From: an uncultured Parabacteroides sp.
Lineage (GTDB): Bacteria; Bacteroidota; Bacteroidia; Bacteroidales; Tannerellaceae
Direction: 5' to 3'
Length of the DNA: 46,275 nucleotides
Assembly: GCF_905196875.1 (NCBI RefSeq)
Contig: NZ_CAJJWO010000040.1
Location: forward strand, 1-46,275
The notes beneath the pieces are model-generated. The model was not told the DNA's origin and did no database searches. It saw only the letters and a list, made by a program, of their open reading frames with translations. The translations under genes were made by a program, and so were the position numbers. Of this stretch, positions 7,369-14,767 are shown one piece after another. Within the stretch, counting starts at the first letter, position 1, and every line of letters begins with the position of its first letter.

Positions 7369-8285
7369 TGGAAGAAACAAAAAAGAAACCCGATATAGAA
7401 TCGACTCTCAAATCTCTGGACACGGAAGAGTTTATCGACATTCATTTCTATCGTCCGATAGGTTATCGCTGGGCTTTGTTCTTCAATAAACTGGGAGTAT
7501 CGCCCAATGCCATTACCGTCGCAAGTATATTCATAGGGATTGCAGCAGGTATCTGTTTCTACTTCCAGGACTTGACAATCAATATAATCGGTATGCTACT
7601 GCTTATCTGGGCAAACTCCTACGACAGTGCAGACGGACAGTTGGCCCGTATGACCGGAAAGAAAACGCCTCTGGGACGCATACTCGACGGTACTGCCGGC
7701 GACTGCTGGTTCATAGCTATCTATGCGGCAATCTGTCTTCGCCTCACACCCGAATGGGGTATCTGGATATGGATATTGGCCGCCATCACCGGATTCTTCC
7801 ACAGTAAACAGGCCGCTATGGCCGACTATTACCGGAACATCCACCTCCTGTTCCTGAAGGGAAAGGCCGGAAGCGAATTATCCCACTCCCCTGCCCTGAA
7901 AGAGAAATACAAGACAATGAGTTGGAAAAAGGATTTCATCTACAAACTATTCGAAACATTCTATATCAACTACACTGTCGGCCAGGAAGCCTTAACACCG
8001 AAGTTTCAGAAGATGATGGATATCATCCGCAGCAAATATCATGACGAAGCTCCGGAGTGGTTCCGCAAAGCATTCCGGGAAAAGAGCCTCCCGATGATGA
8101 AATACACGAATATGTTGTCGTTCAACACACGTGTCATCGCTTTGTTCATCAGTATTTTTATTGATATGCCGTGGCTGTATTTCGTATTTGAAATGACTGT
8201 ATTAAATACGATGTTGATATATATGATATACACGCACGAACATTTCTGTGCAGAATTTACCAAAGAACTTAAATCAAAATCATAA
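7368..8285 (+). CDS. CDP-alcohol phosphatidyltransferase, inositol-lipid synthase
   Basis: 305 residues, start codon overlapping the previous stop by one base. The family signature is present as D86-x2-D89-G90-x2-A93-R94-x8-G103-x3-D107, followed by D112 instead of the usual Asp four residues after D107 (position 111 is Gly). Several hydrophobic segments follow ('ITVASIFIGIAAGICFYF', 'IIGMLLLIWANSY', 'WIWILAAITGFFHS', and two near the C-terminus), so it is an integral membrane enzyme with its active site facing the cytoplasm. It would transfer an inositol-containing head group to a lipid: either inositol phosphate onto CDP-diacylglycerol, or CDP-inositol onto diacylglycerol or ceramide. The ~80-residue loop at 155-235 is longer than in small family members. 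The lipid acceptor cannot be told from sequence. Confidence 0.88.
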   Translation: MEETKKKPDIESTLKSLDTEEFIDIHFYRPIGYRWALFFNKLGVSPNAITVASIFIGIAAGICFYFQDLTINIIGMLLLIWANSYDSADGQLARMTGKKTPLGRILDGTAGDCWFIAIYAAICLRLTPEWGIWIWILAAITGFFHSKQAAMADYYRNIHLLFLKGKAGSELSHSPALKEKYKTMSWKKDFIYKLFETFYINYTVGQEALTPKFQKMMDIIRSKYHDEAPEWFRKAFREKSLPMMKYTNMLSFNTRVIALFISIFIDMPWLYFVFEMTVLNTMLIYMIYTHEHFCAEFTKELKSKS

Positions 8286-8291
8286 GATAAT

Positions 8292-9014
8292 ATGTTAGAA
8301 TCAGATAAGATAAAAGGGATCATATTCGATTACGGCGGTACTATCGACAGCAACGGTATGCATTGGGCCGAAGTGATCTGGAAAGCTTACCAGGCGGAAG
8401 AAGTACCGGTAAGTAAAGAAACCTTCCGTAAAGCTTATGTGCATGGAGAACGGACACTAGGTAAAAATCCGATCGTGCAACCGCATCACACCTTCCTCGA
8501 CATGTTGCGCCTGAAAACCGACCTGCAAATCGAATGGCTCAAAGCGGGTGATTTCCTCCCGGAAGAATATGCCACCCCGGGACTGAAACAACGCCTGGCA
8601 GACTGGTGCTATGCGTATGCACGAAGATCGATCGATTCAGCCCGTCCCATACTCGCCGCCTTATCTAAAAAATATCCGCTGGTGCTGGTTTCTAACTTTT
8701 ACGGGAATATCGAATCTGTATTGAAAGACTTCCACCTCAATATCTATTTTCAGTCGATCATCGAATCGGCAGTTGTCGGTATCCGTAAACCAGATCCCGC
8801 CATTTTCGGATTAGGCGTAAAAGAATTAGCACTCCCGGCGGAAGAGATCGTCGTAATCGGTGACTCCTACGATAAGGATATCATCCCTGCTACTTCCATC
8901 GGATGTAAAACGATCTGGTTGAAAAGTATCGGCTGGAACGAATATCAGGGAGACGAGACGGCAGATATCGTAATTTCAGATTTTACAGAACTGGAACAAA
9001 TCTTTGACATATAG
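8292..9014 (+). CDS. HAD-family phosphatase of the inositol-lipid cluster
   Basis: 240 residues, 6 bases after the previous gene. HAD motifs: motif I 'FDYGGTID' with the nucleophile Asp13, motif II around 'LVLVSNF', motif III lysine in 'VGIRKPDP', motif IV 'GDSYDKDI'. The residue two after the nucleophile is Gly15, not the Asp that usually acts as general acid/base in HAD phosphatases. A helical cap occupies ~residues 25-95 (subfamily I). In context it may remove phosphate from phosphatidylinositol phosphate or from inositol phosphate. A Bacteroides inositol-lipid pathway uses a dedicated phosphatase at this step, but not obviously this family. It is the last gene before a terminator at 9066. 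Confidence 0.82.
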   Translation: MLESDKIKGIIFDYGGTIDSNGMHWAEVIWKAYQAEEVPVSKETFRKAYVHGERTLGKNPIVQPHHTFLDMLRLKTDLQIEWLKAGDFLPEEYATPGLKQRLADWCYAYARRSIDSARPILAALSKKYPLVLVSNFYGNIESVLKDFHLNIYFQSIIESAVVGIRKPDPAIFGLGVKELALPAEEIVVIGDSYDKDIIPATSIGCKTIWLKSIGWNEYQGDETADIVISDFTELEQIFDI

Positions 9015-9065
9015 ACTTTTTGACCACCAATAGTTCAATAGAGACCTTTTCCTAACATAAAAGTC

Positions 9066-9098
9066 GCCCTATCTTTGCCTGTAAAAAGATAGGGCTTT
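9066..9098 (+). terminator. Terminator of the inositol-lipid cluster
   Basis: GCCCTATCTTT (9066-9076) and AAAGATAGGGC (9085-9095) form a perfect 11-bp stem with an 8-base loop, followed by TTTATTAT. It ends the transcript coming from 9014. The left arm also contains the -7 box of the next gene. Confidence 0.75.
9070..9077 (+). promoter_or_regulatory. -7 promoter box for the phosphoesterase gene, inside a terminator stem
   Basis: TATCTTTG is a perfect TAnnTTTG box, 24 bases upstream of the ATG at 9102. It is embedded in the left arm of the terminator hairpin, so the same bases serve as promoter DNA and terminator RNA. Confidence 0.65.
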
Positions 9099-9101
9099 AT
9101 T

Positions 9102-9908
9102 ATGAGAAACAAATTCGCATTATTACTATTCGTCCTGCTCGCCGCCTGCGACCTGATAGACTATCACCCGTATGACGGGAGAATTCCGGACAAAGAAGAC
9201 AAAGACATCAACGCTACCAATATCGCCAGGATTGAAAAAGCCTGTGCAGAAAAAGACACTATCCGTTTTGTTTTTACCGGTGATACACAACGCTGGTATG
9301 ATGAAACAGAGGATTTCGTAAAACACGTCAACCAACTCGACTCGGTCGACTTTGTCATTCATGGCGGAGACCTGACCGACTTCGGTATCAAAAAAGAATA
9401 TCTCCTGCAACATGAGATCCTGTCCCGATTAAAGATTCCTTATGTCGCCTTAATCGGTAATCACGATATCATCGGTAAAGGCGACCTGGTTTACGAAGCT
9501 TTATATGGTAGCGAAAACTTTTCTTTCCGGACAGGTGGAGGTCTCCGTTTCATCTGTTTGAATACCAATGCGCTTGAATATGACTATTCAACCCCTGTAC
9601 CCAATTTTTCTTTTATTAAAAATCAATTAGAAAATACGGTAGAAAAAGATAAGCATACCGTCTTCGTCATGCATGTTCCACCGGGAAGCGATCAGTTCAA
9701 CAATAATGTCGCGGATATCTTTCAGGAAAAGATCAAAGAGTTCCCCTCTCCCCTTTTCTGCCTGCATGCCCACGATCATAACTTTGTGGCACGCGACCTG
9801 TTCAACGACGGGATTATTTACTATTGCTGCGACAATATAGGAAAACGAACTTATCTTCTCTACACTATAACACCTGATGGCTATTCATATGAAATCATTA
9901 AATTCTAA
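9102..9908 (+). CDS. Lipoprotein metallophosphoesterase
   Basis: 268 residues with a signal peptide and lipobox LAAC (Cys16). Calcineurin-like phosphoesterase motifs are seen in order: 'FTGDTQ' (D-x(n) metal site; the usual GD.H is GDTQ here), 'HGGDLTD' (GGD), 'IGNHDI' (GNHD), 'FVMHVPPGS' (H), and 'LHAHDHNF' (GH.H position, with the Gly replaced by His/Ala). These bind a two-metal centre that cleaves phosphoesters. The replaced Gly is common in this large family. Probably acts in the periplasm or on the cell surface; the substrate is unknown. The stop overlaps the next gene by 20 bases, suggesting translational coupling. Confidence 0.88.
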   Translation: MRNKFALLLFVLLAACDLIDYHPYDGRIPDKEDKDINATNIARIEKACAEKDTIRFVFTGDTQRWYDETEDFVKHVNQLDSVDFVIHGGDLTDFGIKKEYLLQHEILSRLKIPYVALIGNHDIIGKGDLVYEALYGSENFSFRTGGGLRFICLNTNALEYDYSTPVPNFSFIKNQLENTVEKDKHTVFVMHVPPGSDQFNNNVADIFQEKIKEFPSPLFCLHAHDHNFVARDLFNDGIIYYCCDNIGKRTYLLYTITPDGYSYEIIKF

Positions 9909-10563
9909 ATACCTCCTACTATTCTTATTCATATCCTACTCATTTAGTATCGATGCGCAAGACAGTATCCCTACCTCCACCTTATATGAAAGGCATGTGG
10001 AAAGATATACATCTTTATGGGAGAATCTGATCCCACGATATAGCAAAATACAATTTGCAGGCTCCATAGGTATGTTCTCTTTCGGATTAGGCTGGGATTA
10101 TTATCGCCATCATTGGGAGACAGATCTGCTATTTGGGTTTGTACCAAAATCGACACGCAACCTGAGCCCGGAAAGTGCAAAAAAACGTCACGCTATGGCC
10201 ACTTTTACTCTGAAACAAAATTATATACCCTGGAGGGTTCCTTTACACAAAAGCATTGATTTCGAGCCACTGACAACAGGCATGTATATCAGCACCCTAC
10301 TCGACAGGGATTATTGGGTACACAGCCCCAATAAATACCCTGACGGATATTATTTTTTCCCGACACGGATACGTACCCATATTTTCCTGGGTGAACGTAT
10401 CACCTTCAAATTCAACAATCCGGGAAGATGGCACAAATCCGTCACCTTGTTTTATGAACTCAGCACATGCGACCTGTATATTCTCAGTAAATTCGGAAAC
10501 AAATACCTTAAACCGAAAGACTATCTGAGCCTGTCGTTCGGCCTGAAGTTCCAGATATTATAA
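9889..10563 (+). CDS. Exported protein, likely outer-membrane, function unknown
   Basis: 224 residues. The ATG at 9889 is preferred over one at 9877 because it starts the signal peptide ('KYLLLFLFISYSFSIDAQ', cleavage near residue 24). The mature part has strand-like stretches with aromatic residues ('IQFAGSIGMFSFGLGWDYY', 'TDLLFGFVP', 'RITFKFNNPGRW', 'LSLSFGLKFQIL') suggesting a small beta-barrel. It overlaps the phosphoesterase gene by 20 bases and probably forms one transcript with it. No family was recognised. Its transcript could end at the strong hairpin at 10596-10646. Confidence 0.72.
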   Translation: MKSLNSKYLLLFLFISYSFSIDAQDSIPTSTLYERHVERYTSLWENLIPRYSKIQFAGSIGMFSFGLGWDYYRHHWETDLLFGFVPKSTRNLSPESAKKRHAMATFTLKQNYIPWRVPLHKSIDFEPLTTGMYISTLLDRDYWVHSPNKYPDGYYFFPTRIRTHIFLGERITFKFNNPGRWHKSVTLFYELSTCDLYILSKFGNKYLKPKDYLSLSFGLKFQIL

Positions 10564-10595
10564 CGACCGATACTATACATTGGCCACTTTCAGAA

Positions 10596-10646
10596 AGTTC
10601 CGTTTAATATAGGATAAAGATTTAATATCCTATATTAAACGGAACT
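10596..10646. terminator. Perfect 20-bp hairpin upstream of the capsule locus
   Basis: Positions 10596-10615 and 10627-10646 are perfect reverse complements (20 bp) with an 11-base loop. It lies 33 bases after the stop of the preceding gene, so it can end that transcript. It would also stop leftward RNA from the promoter at 10865-10832. Tails on both sides are only moderately T-rich. 10647-10796 holds nothing else I can recognise. Confidence 0.6.
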
Positions 10647-10796
10647 CTTACTTTAAATCATTAGAAAAACAGCCCTACTTATTGTCATATTTCATCTATA
10701 AATACATCTTTGCCTTTATATATATAAACGATCTTTTTATACCGCCCATAAATCGCAATAAACAACTAGATATCAAATAGATGGTTTGAAAATACA

Positions 10797-10828
10797 TGAC
10801 TAAAAAAAACGATCGTTTTTTTTAGTCA
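10797..10828. repeat. Left palindrome of the putative invertible capsule promoter
   Basis: A perfect 32-bp palindrome built as TGACT, eight A, CGATCG, eight T, AGTCA. A second copy lies at 10937-10972. The inner 20 bases (ACGATCG plus T8 plus AGTCA) are perfect in the inverted orientation at both ends of the enclosed segment. It may be a site-specific inversion site or a regulator operator. Confidence 0.75.
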
Positions 10829-10831
10829 CTG

Positions 10832-10865
10832 CAAAGGTATACATTTTATTCGTATATACAACAAA
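10832..10865 (-). promoter_or_regulatory. Leftward promoter enclosed by the two palindromes
   Basis: The reverse strand has a -7 box TACCTTTG at 10839-10832 and a TTTGTTG -33 element at 10865-10859, with 19 bases between TTG and the -7 box. This is a good Bacteroidetes promoter, but no gene lies downstream of it on this strand. Reflecting the segment about the palindrome centres would place the -7 box at about 10928-10935 on the + strand, aimed at the capsule genes. This is why I read it as the OFF state of an invertible promoter. No serine invertase gene is in the window. Confidence 0.65.
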
Positions 10866-10936
10866 CTAAAAAATCATTAATACATGATATTCATGTCCTA
10901 ATAAACAATTATACAATTTGTTAAAAAGCACACAAT

Positions 10937-10972
10937 AATGACTAAAAAAAACGATCGTTTAATTTAGTCATT
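10937..10972. repeat. Right palindrome of the putative invertible capsule promoter
   Basis: AATGACT, eight A, CGATCG, TTTAATTT, AGTCATT: a 36-bp near-palindrome with two T-to-A differences in its outer arm. The CGATCG centres of the two copies are 142 bases apart. Confidence 0.75.
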
Positions 10973-10974
10973 CA

Positions 10975-11003
10975 TTCGTCAGCTCACATCTGTGACTGAC
11001 GAA
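10975..11003 (+). promoter_or_regulatory. Leader hairpin before the first capsule gene
   Basis: TTCGTCAG (10975-10982) pairs with CTGACGAA (10996-11003), and inside it TCACA pairs with TGTGA across a one-base bulge, giving 13 bp. It would be the first structure in a capsule mRNA started from the inverted promoter, 33 bases before the start codon. A role in attenuation or processing is possible. No long T-run follows. Confidence 0.45.
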
Positions 11004-11035
11004 CATTGTCGTATTTTACAACTAGTATTAATGTA

Positions 11036-12148
11036 ATGGCTTACCTACTTATAGCTATATCCTTACTTATATCAATAATTCTATCAGCGCTGATTATTCC
11101 ACGTATTCTGGTAGTTGCCTTCCGAAAAAAATTATTCGATATACCTAATGAACGAAAAGTCCATAATGGAATAGTACCTCGCCTCGGAGGTATATCTTTT
11201 GTCCCCACTATCCTTTTTGCACTCTCTTTCACCACCGGTTTAAGATATCTTATCGGTTATGAAATCCCTGCAGAAAGACTCCATTTCATAATTCCTGAAT
11301 TTTACTTCATGGCCTGTGGCCTCACGTTATTGTATTTATCAGGCATAAAAGACGACCTGGTAGGATTGCGTTATCGAAGCAAATTTGTCGTACAGATCAT
11401 AGCCGCCTCTCTAATTCCTCTATCCGGTCTATGGATCAATAACCTGTATGGCCTTTTCGGTATCGACGAACTTACCCCCTGGCTAGGTATCCCCTTCACC
11501 ATCTTATTAACTGTATTCATTGTTAACGCGATCAATCTGATCGATGGCATCGACGGATTGGCTTCAGGGCTAAGTAGCATATCGCTGTTAACACTCGGTT
11601 GTCTATACATTTATTATGACCAATGGATCTATGCAATACTTGCATTTTCCACCCTCGGCGTACTACTTCCTTTCTTTTATTATAATGTATTCGGAAAAGT
11701 AGATCGCTGTAAGAAGATATTTATGGGAGATACCGGTAGTTTGACATTAGGTTATATATTAGCCTTTTTAGCAATCTCCTACACCAACTATAACCCGGAA
11801 AGAGCCCCTTATTCAGAAGGTGCAATTATAGTTGCCTTTTCTACATTGATAATACCCATGTTTGATGTGATTCGGGTCGTATTAGTACGTGCTCGAAATC
11901 ATAAGCCGTTATTTGAAGCTGATAGAAATCATTTACATCACAAATTTTTGGATATGGGATTCAATCCGCGCAGAACAATGGTTTTTATCTTGACGATGGC
12001 TCTAGTGTTTAGCTGTCTTAATATCATGCTGGTATCTGTTGTGGATAATAATATATTGCTTATAGCTGATATAATTATTTGGGTTAGATTGAATTTATGG
12101 TTTGATAGGATTAGAGATGGAAAGTTGAATAAATGTCAGAATTATTAA
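11036..12148 (+). CDS. WecA/TagO-like undecaprenyl-phosphate sugar-1-phosphate transferase
   Basis: 370 residues, a polytopic membrane enzyme that starts the capsule repeat unit by moving a sugar-1-phosphate (typically GlcNAc or a related N-acetyl sugar) from UDP-sugar to undecaprenyl phosphate. MraY/WecA motifs: 'GIKDDLVGL' with D106 and D107, 'NAINLIDGIDGLASG' (164-178), 'FMGDTGSLTLGY', and the 'NHLHHKFLDMG' cytoplasmic His loop. About ten hydrophobic helices are visible. The ATG at 11036 is chosen over a TTG at 11006, which would put the leader hairpin's edge into the coding region. Overlaps the flippase gene by 16 bases. First gene of the AT-rich block. No UpxY/UpxZ-type regulator precedes it. 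Confidence 0.92.
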   Translation: MAYLLIAISLLISIILSALIIPRILVVAFRKKLFDIPNERKVHNGIVPRLGGISFVPTILFALSFTTGLRYLIGYEIPAERLHFIIPEFYFMACGLTLLYLSGIKDDLVGLRYRSKFVVQIIAASLIPLSGLWINNLYGLFGIDELTPWLGIPFTILLTVFIVNAINLIDGIDGLASGLSSISLLTLGCLYIYYDQWIYAILAFSTLGVLLPFFYYNVFGKVDRCKKIFMGDTGSLTLGYILAFLAISYTNYNPERAPYSEGAIIVAFSTLIIPMFDVIRVVLVRARNHKPLFEADRNHLHHKFLDMGFNPRRTMVFILTMALVFSCLNIMLVSVVDNNILLIADIIIWVRLNLWFDRIRDGKLNKCQNY

Positions 12149-13566
12149 AAGGTAAAGTAGCTAACAGTGTGATGTGGAGTGCTGTTGAACGTTTCTCCGT
12201 CCAAGGTATTCAGTTCATACTTACCATTATCATCGCCCGACTTGTATCCCCTTCCGATTATGGTTTGATAGCCATGCTCGGGATATTTCTTGCTATTGCT
12301 CAAACTTTTATTGATAGTGGTTTTTCCAATGCATTGATACAGAAACAAGACAGGACGGAAACTGATTTCTCAACAGTATTCTATTTCAATATCGTTGTGG
12401 GAGTGGTGGTCTATGTATTATTATATCTTTGTTCCCCATTCCTAGCAAATTTTTACAACGAGCCTAAATTGGATTTGGTTACTAAAGTTGTTGGTTCAAA
12501 TCTGATTATTAACTCCTTTTCTGTTGTTCAAAGAGCCAAACTCACCATTGCCTTAAATTTCAAGTTACAAGCTGTTGCCTCTTTGATTGCCGTTATGGTT
12601 AGTGGAGCAGTCGGAGTATATATGGCTTATGTAGGTTATGGGGTTTGGGCGATTGCTTTTCAGGCTCTGTTGAATAACCTTCTGAATACTTTGTTGTTGT
12701 GGATTATAGCCAAATGGATACCGAAAATCTGTTTCTCTTGGGAATCGTTTAAAGGATTGTTCGGATTTGGATCGAAATTGCTTATTGCTGATTTGTTAAA
12801 TACAATCTATTTAAATCTATATTCTCTTGTCATAGGTAAACGTTTTTCTGCCACAACATTAGGATATTATAATAGAACTTCTACCATTGCACAATTTCCT
12901 TCTATTAATATTTCAAGCATAGTAAACAGGGCTTTGTTCCCTATTTTATGCGAAGTACAAAACGATGATGAGAAATTATTAGATGCTTATAAAAAAGCTA
13001 TATGCATAACAGCATATTGTATTTTTCCTTTAATGACGACCATATTATGTATAGCTAAACCTTTTATCCTTGTTGTTTTAGGAGAAAAATGGCTTCCAAG
13101 TAGTGAATTGCTTCAAATCTTATGCTTAGCCTATTTCTTGACTCCGATAATGATTTTAATGCTTCAAGTTCTAAATGTAAAAGGTAGAAGTGATTATTCT
13201 TTAAAAGCCGAATTTTATAAAAAAGGGAGTTCTATTACTTTACTATTTATTACGATGCCTTTTGGAGTTAAAATAATGTGTTGGGGACTTGTGATTTATG
13301 CTGTTTGTGATTTTTTAATTATGTCCCATTTCCTAATGAAAGTACTGACTAATATGACAATAAAAGAACATTGTTACATTATTTTTCCCATAGGACTGCT
13401 ATGTATCTTCATGAGTGGAATAATACTTTTTGTTACATCAGTTCTAATAAATCCACTAATACAAGTATTAATAGGGAGTTTAACAGCTTTTACATCTTAC
13501 TTATGTATGTCTTATTTATTCAAAATAAAAGGATTATCATTACTAAAAAAAATTATACTAAAATAA
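12133..13566 (+). CDS. wzx: Wzx-type repeat-unit flippase
   Basis: 477 residues of mostly hydrophobic helices, the polysaccharide transporter (PST) family that flips undecaprenyl-linked repeat units across the inner membrane. The N-terminus 'VMWSAVERFSVQGIQFILTI' followed by 'ARLVSPSDYGLIAMLGIF' is characteristic of the WzxC/AmsL branch, as is 'GYYNRTSTIAQFP'. It overlaps the initiating transferase by 16 bases and is followed after 7 bases by a glycosyltransferase. Base composition shifts to strongly AT-rich within the gene, visible from about 12950 on. Confidence 0.92.
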   Translation: MSELLKGKVANSVMWSAVERFSVQGIQFILTIIIARLVSPSDYGLIAMLGIFLAIAQTFIDSGFSNALIQKQDRTETDFSTVFYFNIVVGVVVYVLLYLCSPFLANFYNEPKLDLVTKVVGSNLIINSFSVVQRAKLTIALNFKLQAVASLIAVMVSGAVGVYMAYVGYGVWAIAFQALLNNLLNTLLLWIIAKWIPKICFSWESFKGLFGFGSKLLIADLLNTIYLNLYSLVIGKRFSATTLGYYNRTSTIAQFPSINISSIVNRALFPILCEVQNDDEKLLDAYKKAICITAYCIFPLMTTILCIAKPFILVVLGEKWLPSSELLQILCLAYFLTPIMILMLQVLNVKGRSDYSLKAEFYKKGSSITLLFITMPFGVKIMCWGLVIYAVCDFLIMSHFLMKVLTNMTIKEHCYIIFPIGLLCIFMSGIILFVTSVLINPLIQVLIGSLTAFTSYLCMSYLFKIKGLSLLKKIILK

Positions 13567-13573
13567 AATTCTA

Positions 13574-14761
13574 ATGAAAAATATATTATTTATAAACGAA
13601 AATGATATATCTCCACAAAGAGGTGGAATTGAAAGTATAACAACTACCCTTGTTCAAGAATTAATCAAAAAGAATAAATACAGATTTCATTTAGCTTATT
13701 ATAAAGACATTGATGAAAGTTTCATTCGTCCTTTTTTTAACACAAGAACTAAACTATCAAGAAGAGAAGGCAGCAAGCAATTATCTGATCTTATATTAAA
13801 AAATAATATCAATACTATTATTATTCAGCAACTTCCCATGGCTGTAGAAATTTTGCAACGCGTCATTGATAAGGAGCGAAGACATATTGATGTAATTTAT
13901 GTTCAACACGACTATTTAAGCAATAGCCTAATTAGAAGCATTAAAAATTATATGCTTTTTCTATTAAAAAATGGAAGCGGAATAGAAAGAGCCAAAGCTA
14001 GTGTGAAATTAGCATTATTCCCATTGTATAGTTTCTATATACAAAAATATTTGCGACATAAAATTGGAACAGCCTGCACTTATGCTGATAAAATAGTAAT
14101 ATTATCACAGCGTTTCCGTTTACCGGGACAGAAATATATTAGAAAAGAAAATATACATAAAGTCACAGCTATTGGAAATTGCTTGACTCTAAATTCTTGT
14201 CTACCATCCAGTAGTATATTAACGAAAAAGAAAGAAGTTTTGATAGTCAGCCGGCTTGATGAAAATCGAAAACGGCTTTTAGTAGCATTGAAGATATGGA
14301 GCATAATAGAGTCAACAAACACATTTAGTGATTGGCATTTATCTATTGTAGGTTGTGGGAGAGATGAAAATATTTATAAAAAGGAAGCTGAAAGATTAGG
14401 ACTAACGCAATTGTCTTTTGAAGGTACACAACAATCAATAATAGAATACTATTCTAAAGCTTCAATATTTATGATGACTTCGGACATGGAAGGTTGGGGC
14501 TTAACATTAACGGAATCTTTGCAAATGGGAGTAATACCATTAGTGTTCGATAGCTTTGAAAGTGTACATGATATTATTGAAAATAATGTAAATGGTTTTA
14601 TACTTCCAAATAATAACATAAATGTCTATGCAAAATGTTTAGAGAATCTTATGAAAGATGATTGTTTGAGAATATTGATGGCAAAAAAAGCAATTGAAAG
14701 TTCTCAAAAATTTTCTGTAGACAAAATAATTAATCAATGGAGTGATTTAATCGAAAAATAA
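13574..14761 (+). CDS. Family 4 (GT-B) glycosyltransferase
   Basis: 395 residues. N-terminal 'GGIESITTTLVQEL' is the acceptor-side Gly-rich loop and 'SRLDENRKRLLVALKIW' with 'EGWGLTLTESLQMGVIPLV' is the donor-side E-x7-E region of GT4 retaining transferases. It adds one sugar to the lipid-linked repeat unit on the cytoplasmic face; the sugar cannot be predicted. Strongly AT-rich with neighbours 7 and 6 bases away on either side. Confidence 0.9.
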   Translation: MKNILFINENDISPQRGGIESITTTLVQELIKKNKYRFHLAYYKDIDESFIRPFFNTRTKLSRREGSKQLSDLILKNNINTIIIQQLPMAVEILQRVIDKERRHIDVIYVQHDYLSNSLIRSIKNYMLFLLKNGSGIERAKASVKLALFPLYSFYIQKYLRHKIGTACTYADKIVILSQRFRLPGQKYIRKENIHKVTAIGNCLTLNSCLPSSSILTKKKEVLIVSRLDENRKRLLVALKIWSIIESTNTFSDWHLSIVGCGRDENIYKKEAERLGLTQLSFEGTQQSIIEYYSKASIFMMTSDMEGWGLTLTESLQMGVIPLVFDSFESVHDIIENNVNGFILPNNNINVYAKCLENLMKDDCLRILMAKKAIESSQKFSVDKIINQWSDLIEK

Positions 14762-14767
14762 TATTTT

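Noticed and set aside
10797..10972. The two palindromes as terminators
   Set aside because: They could fold, but the core CGATCG flanked by A8/T8 and the enclosed promoter fit an inversion or operator site better, and no gene ends there.
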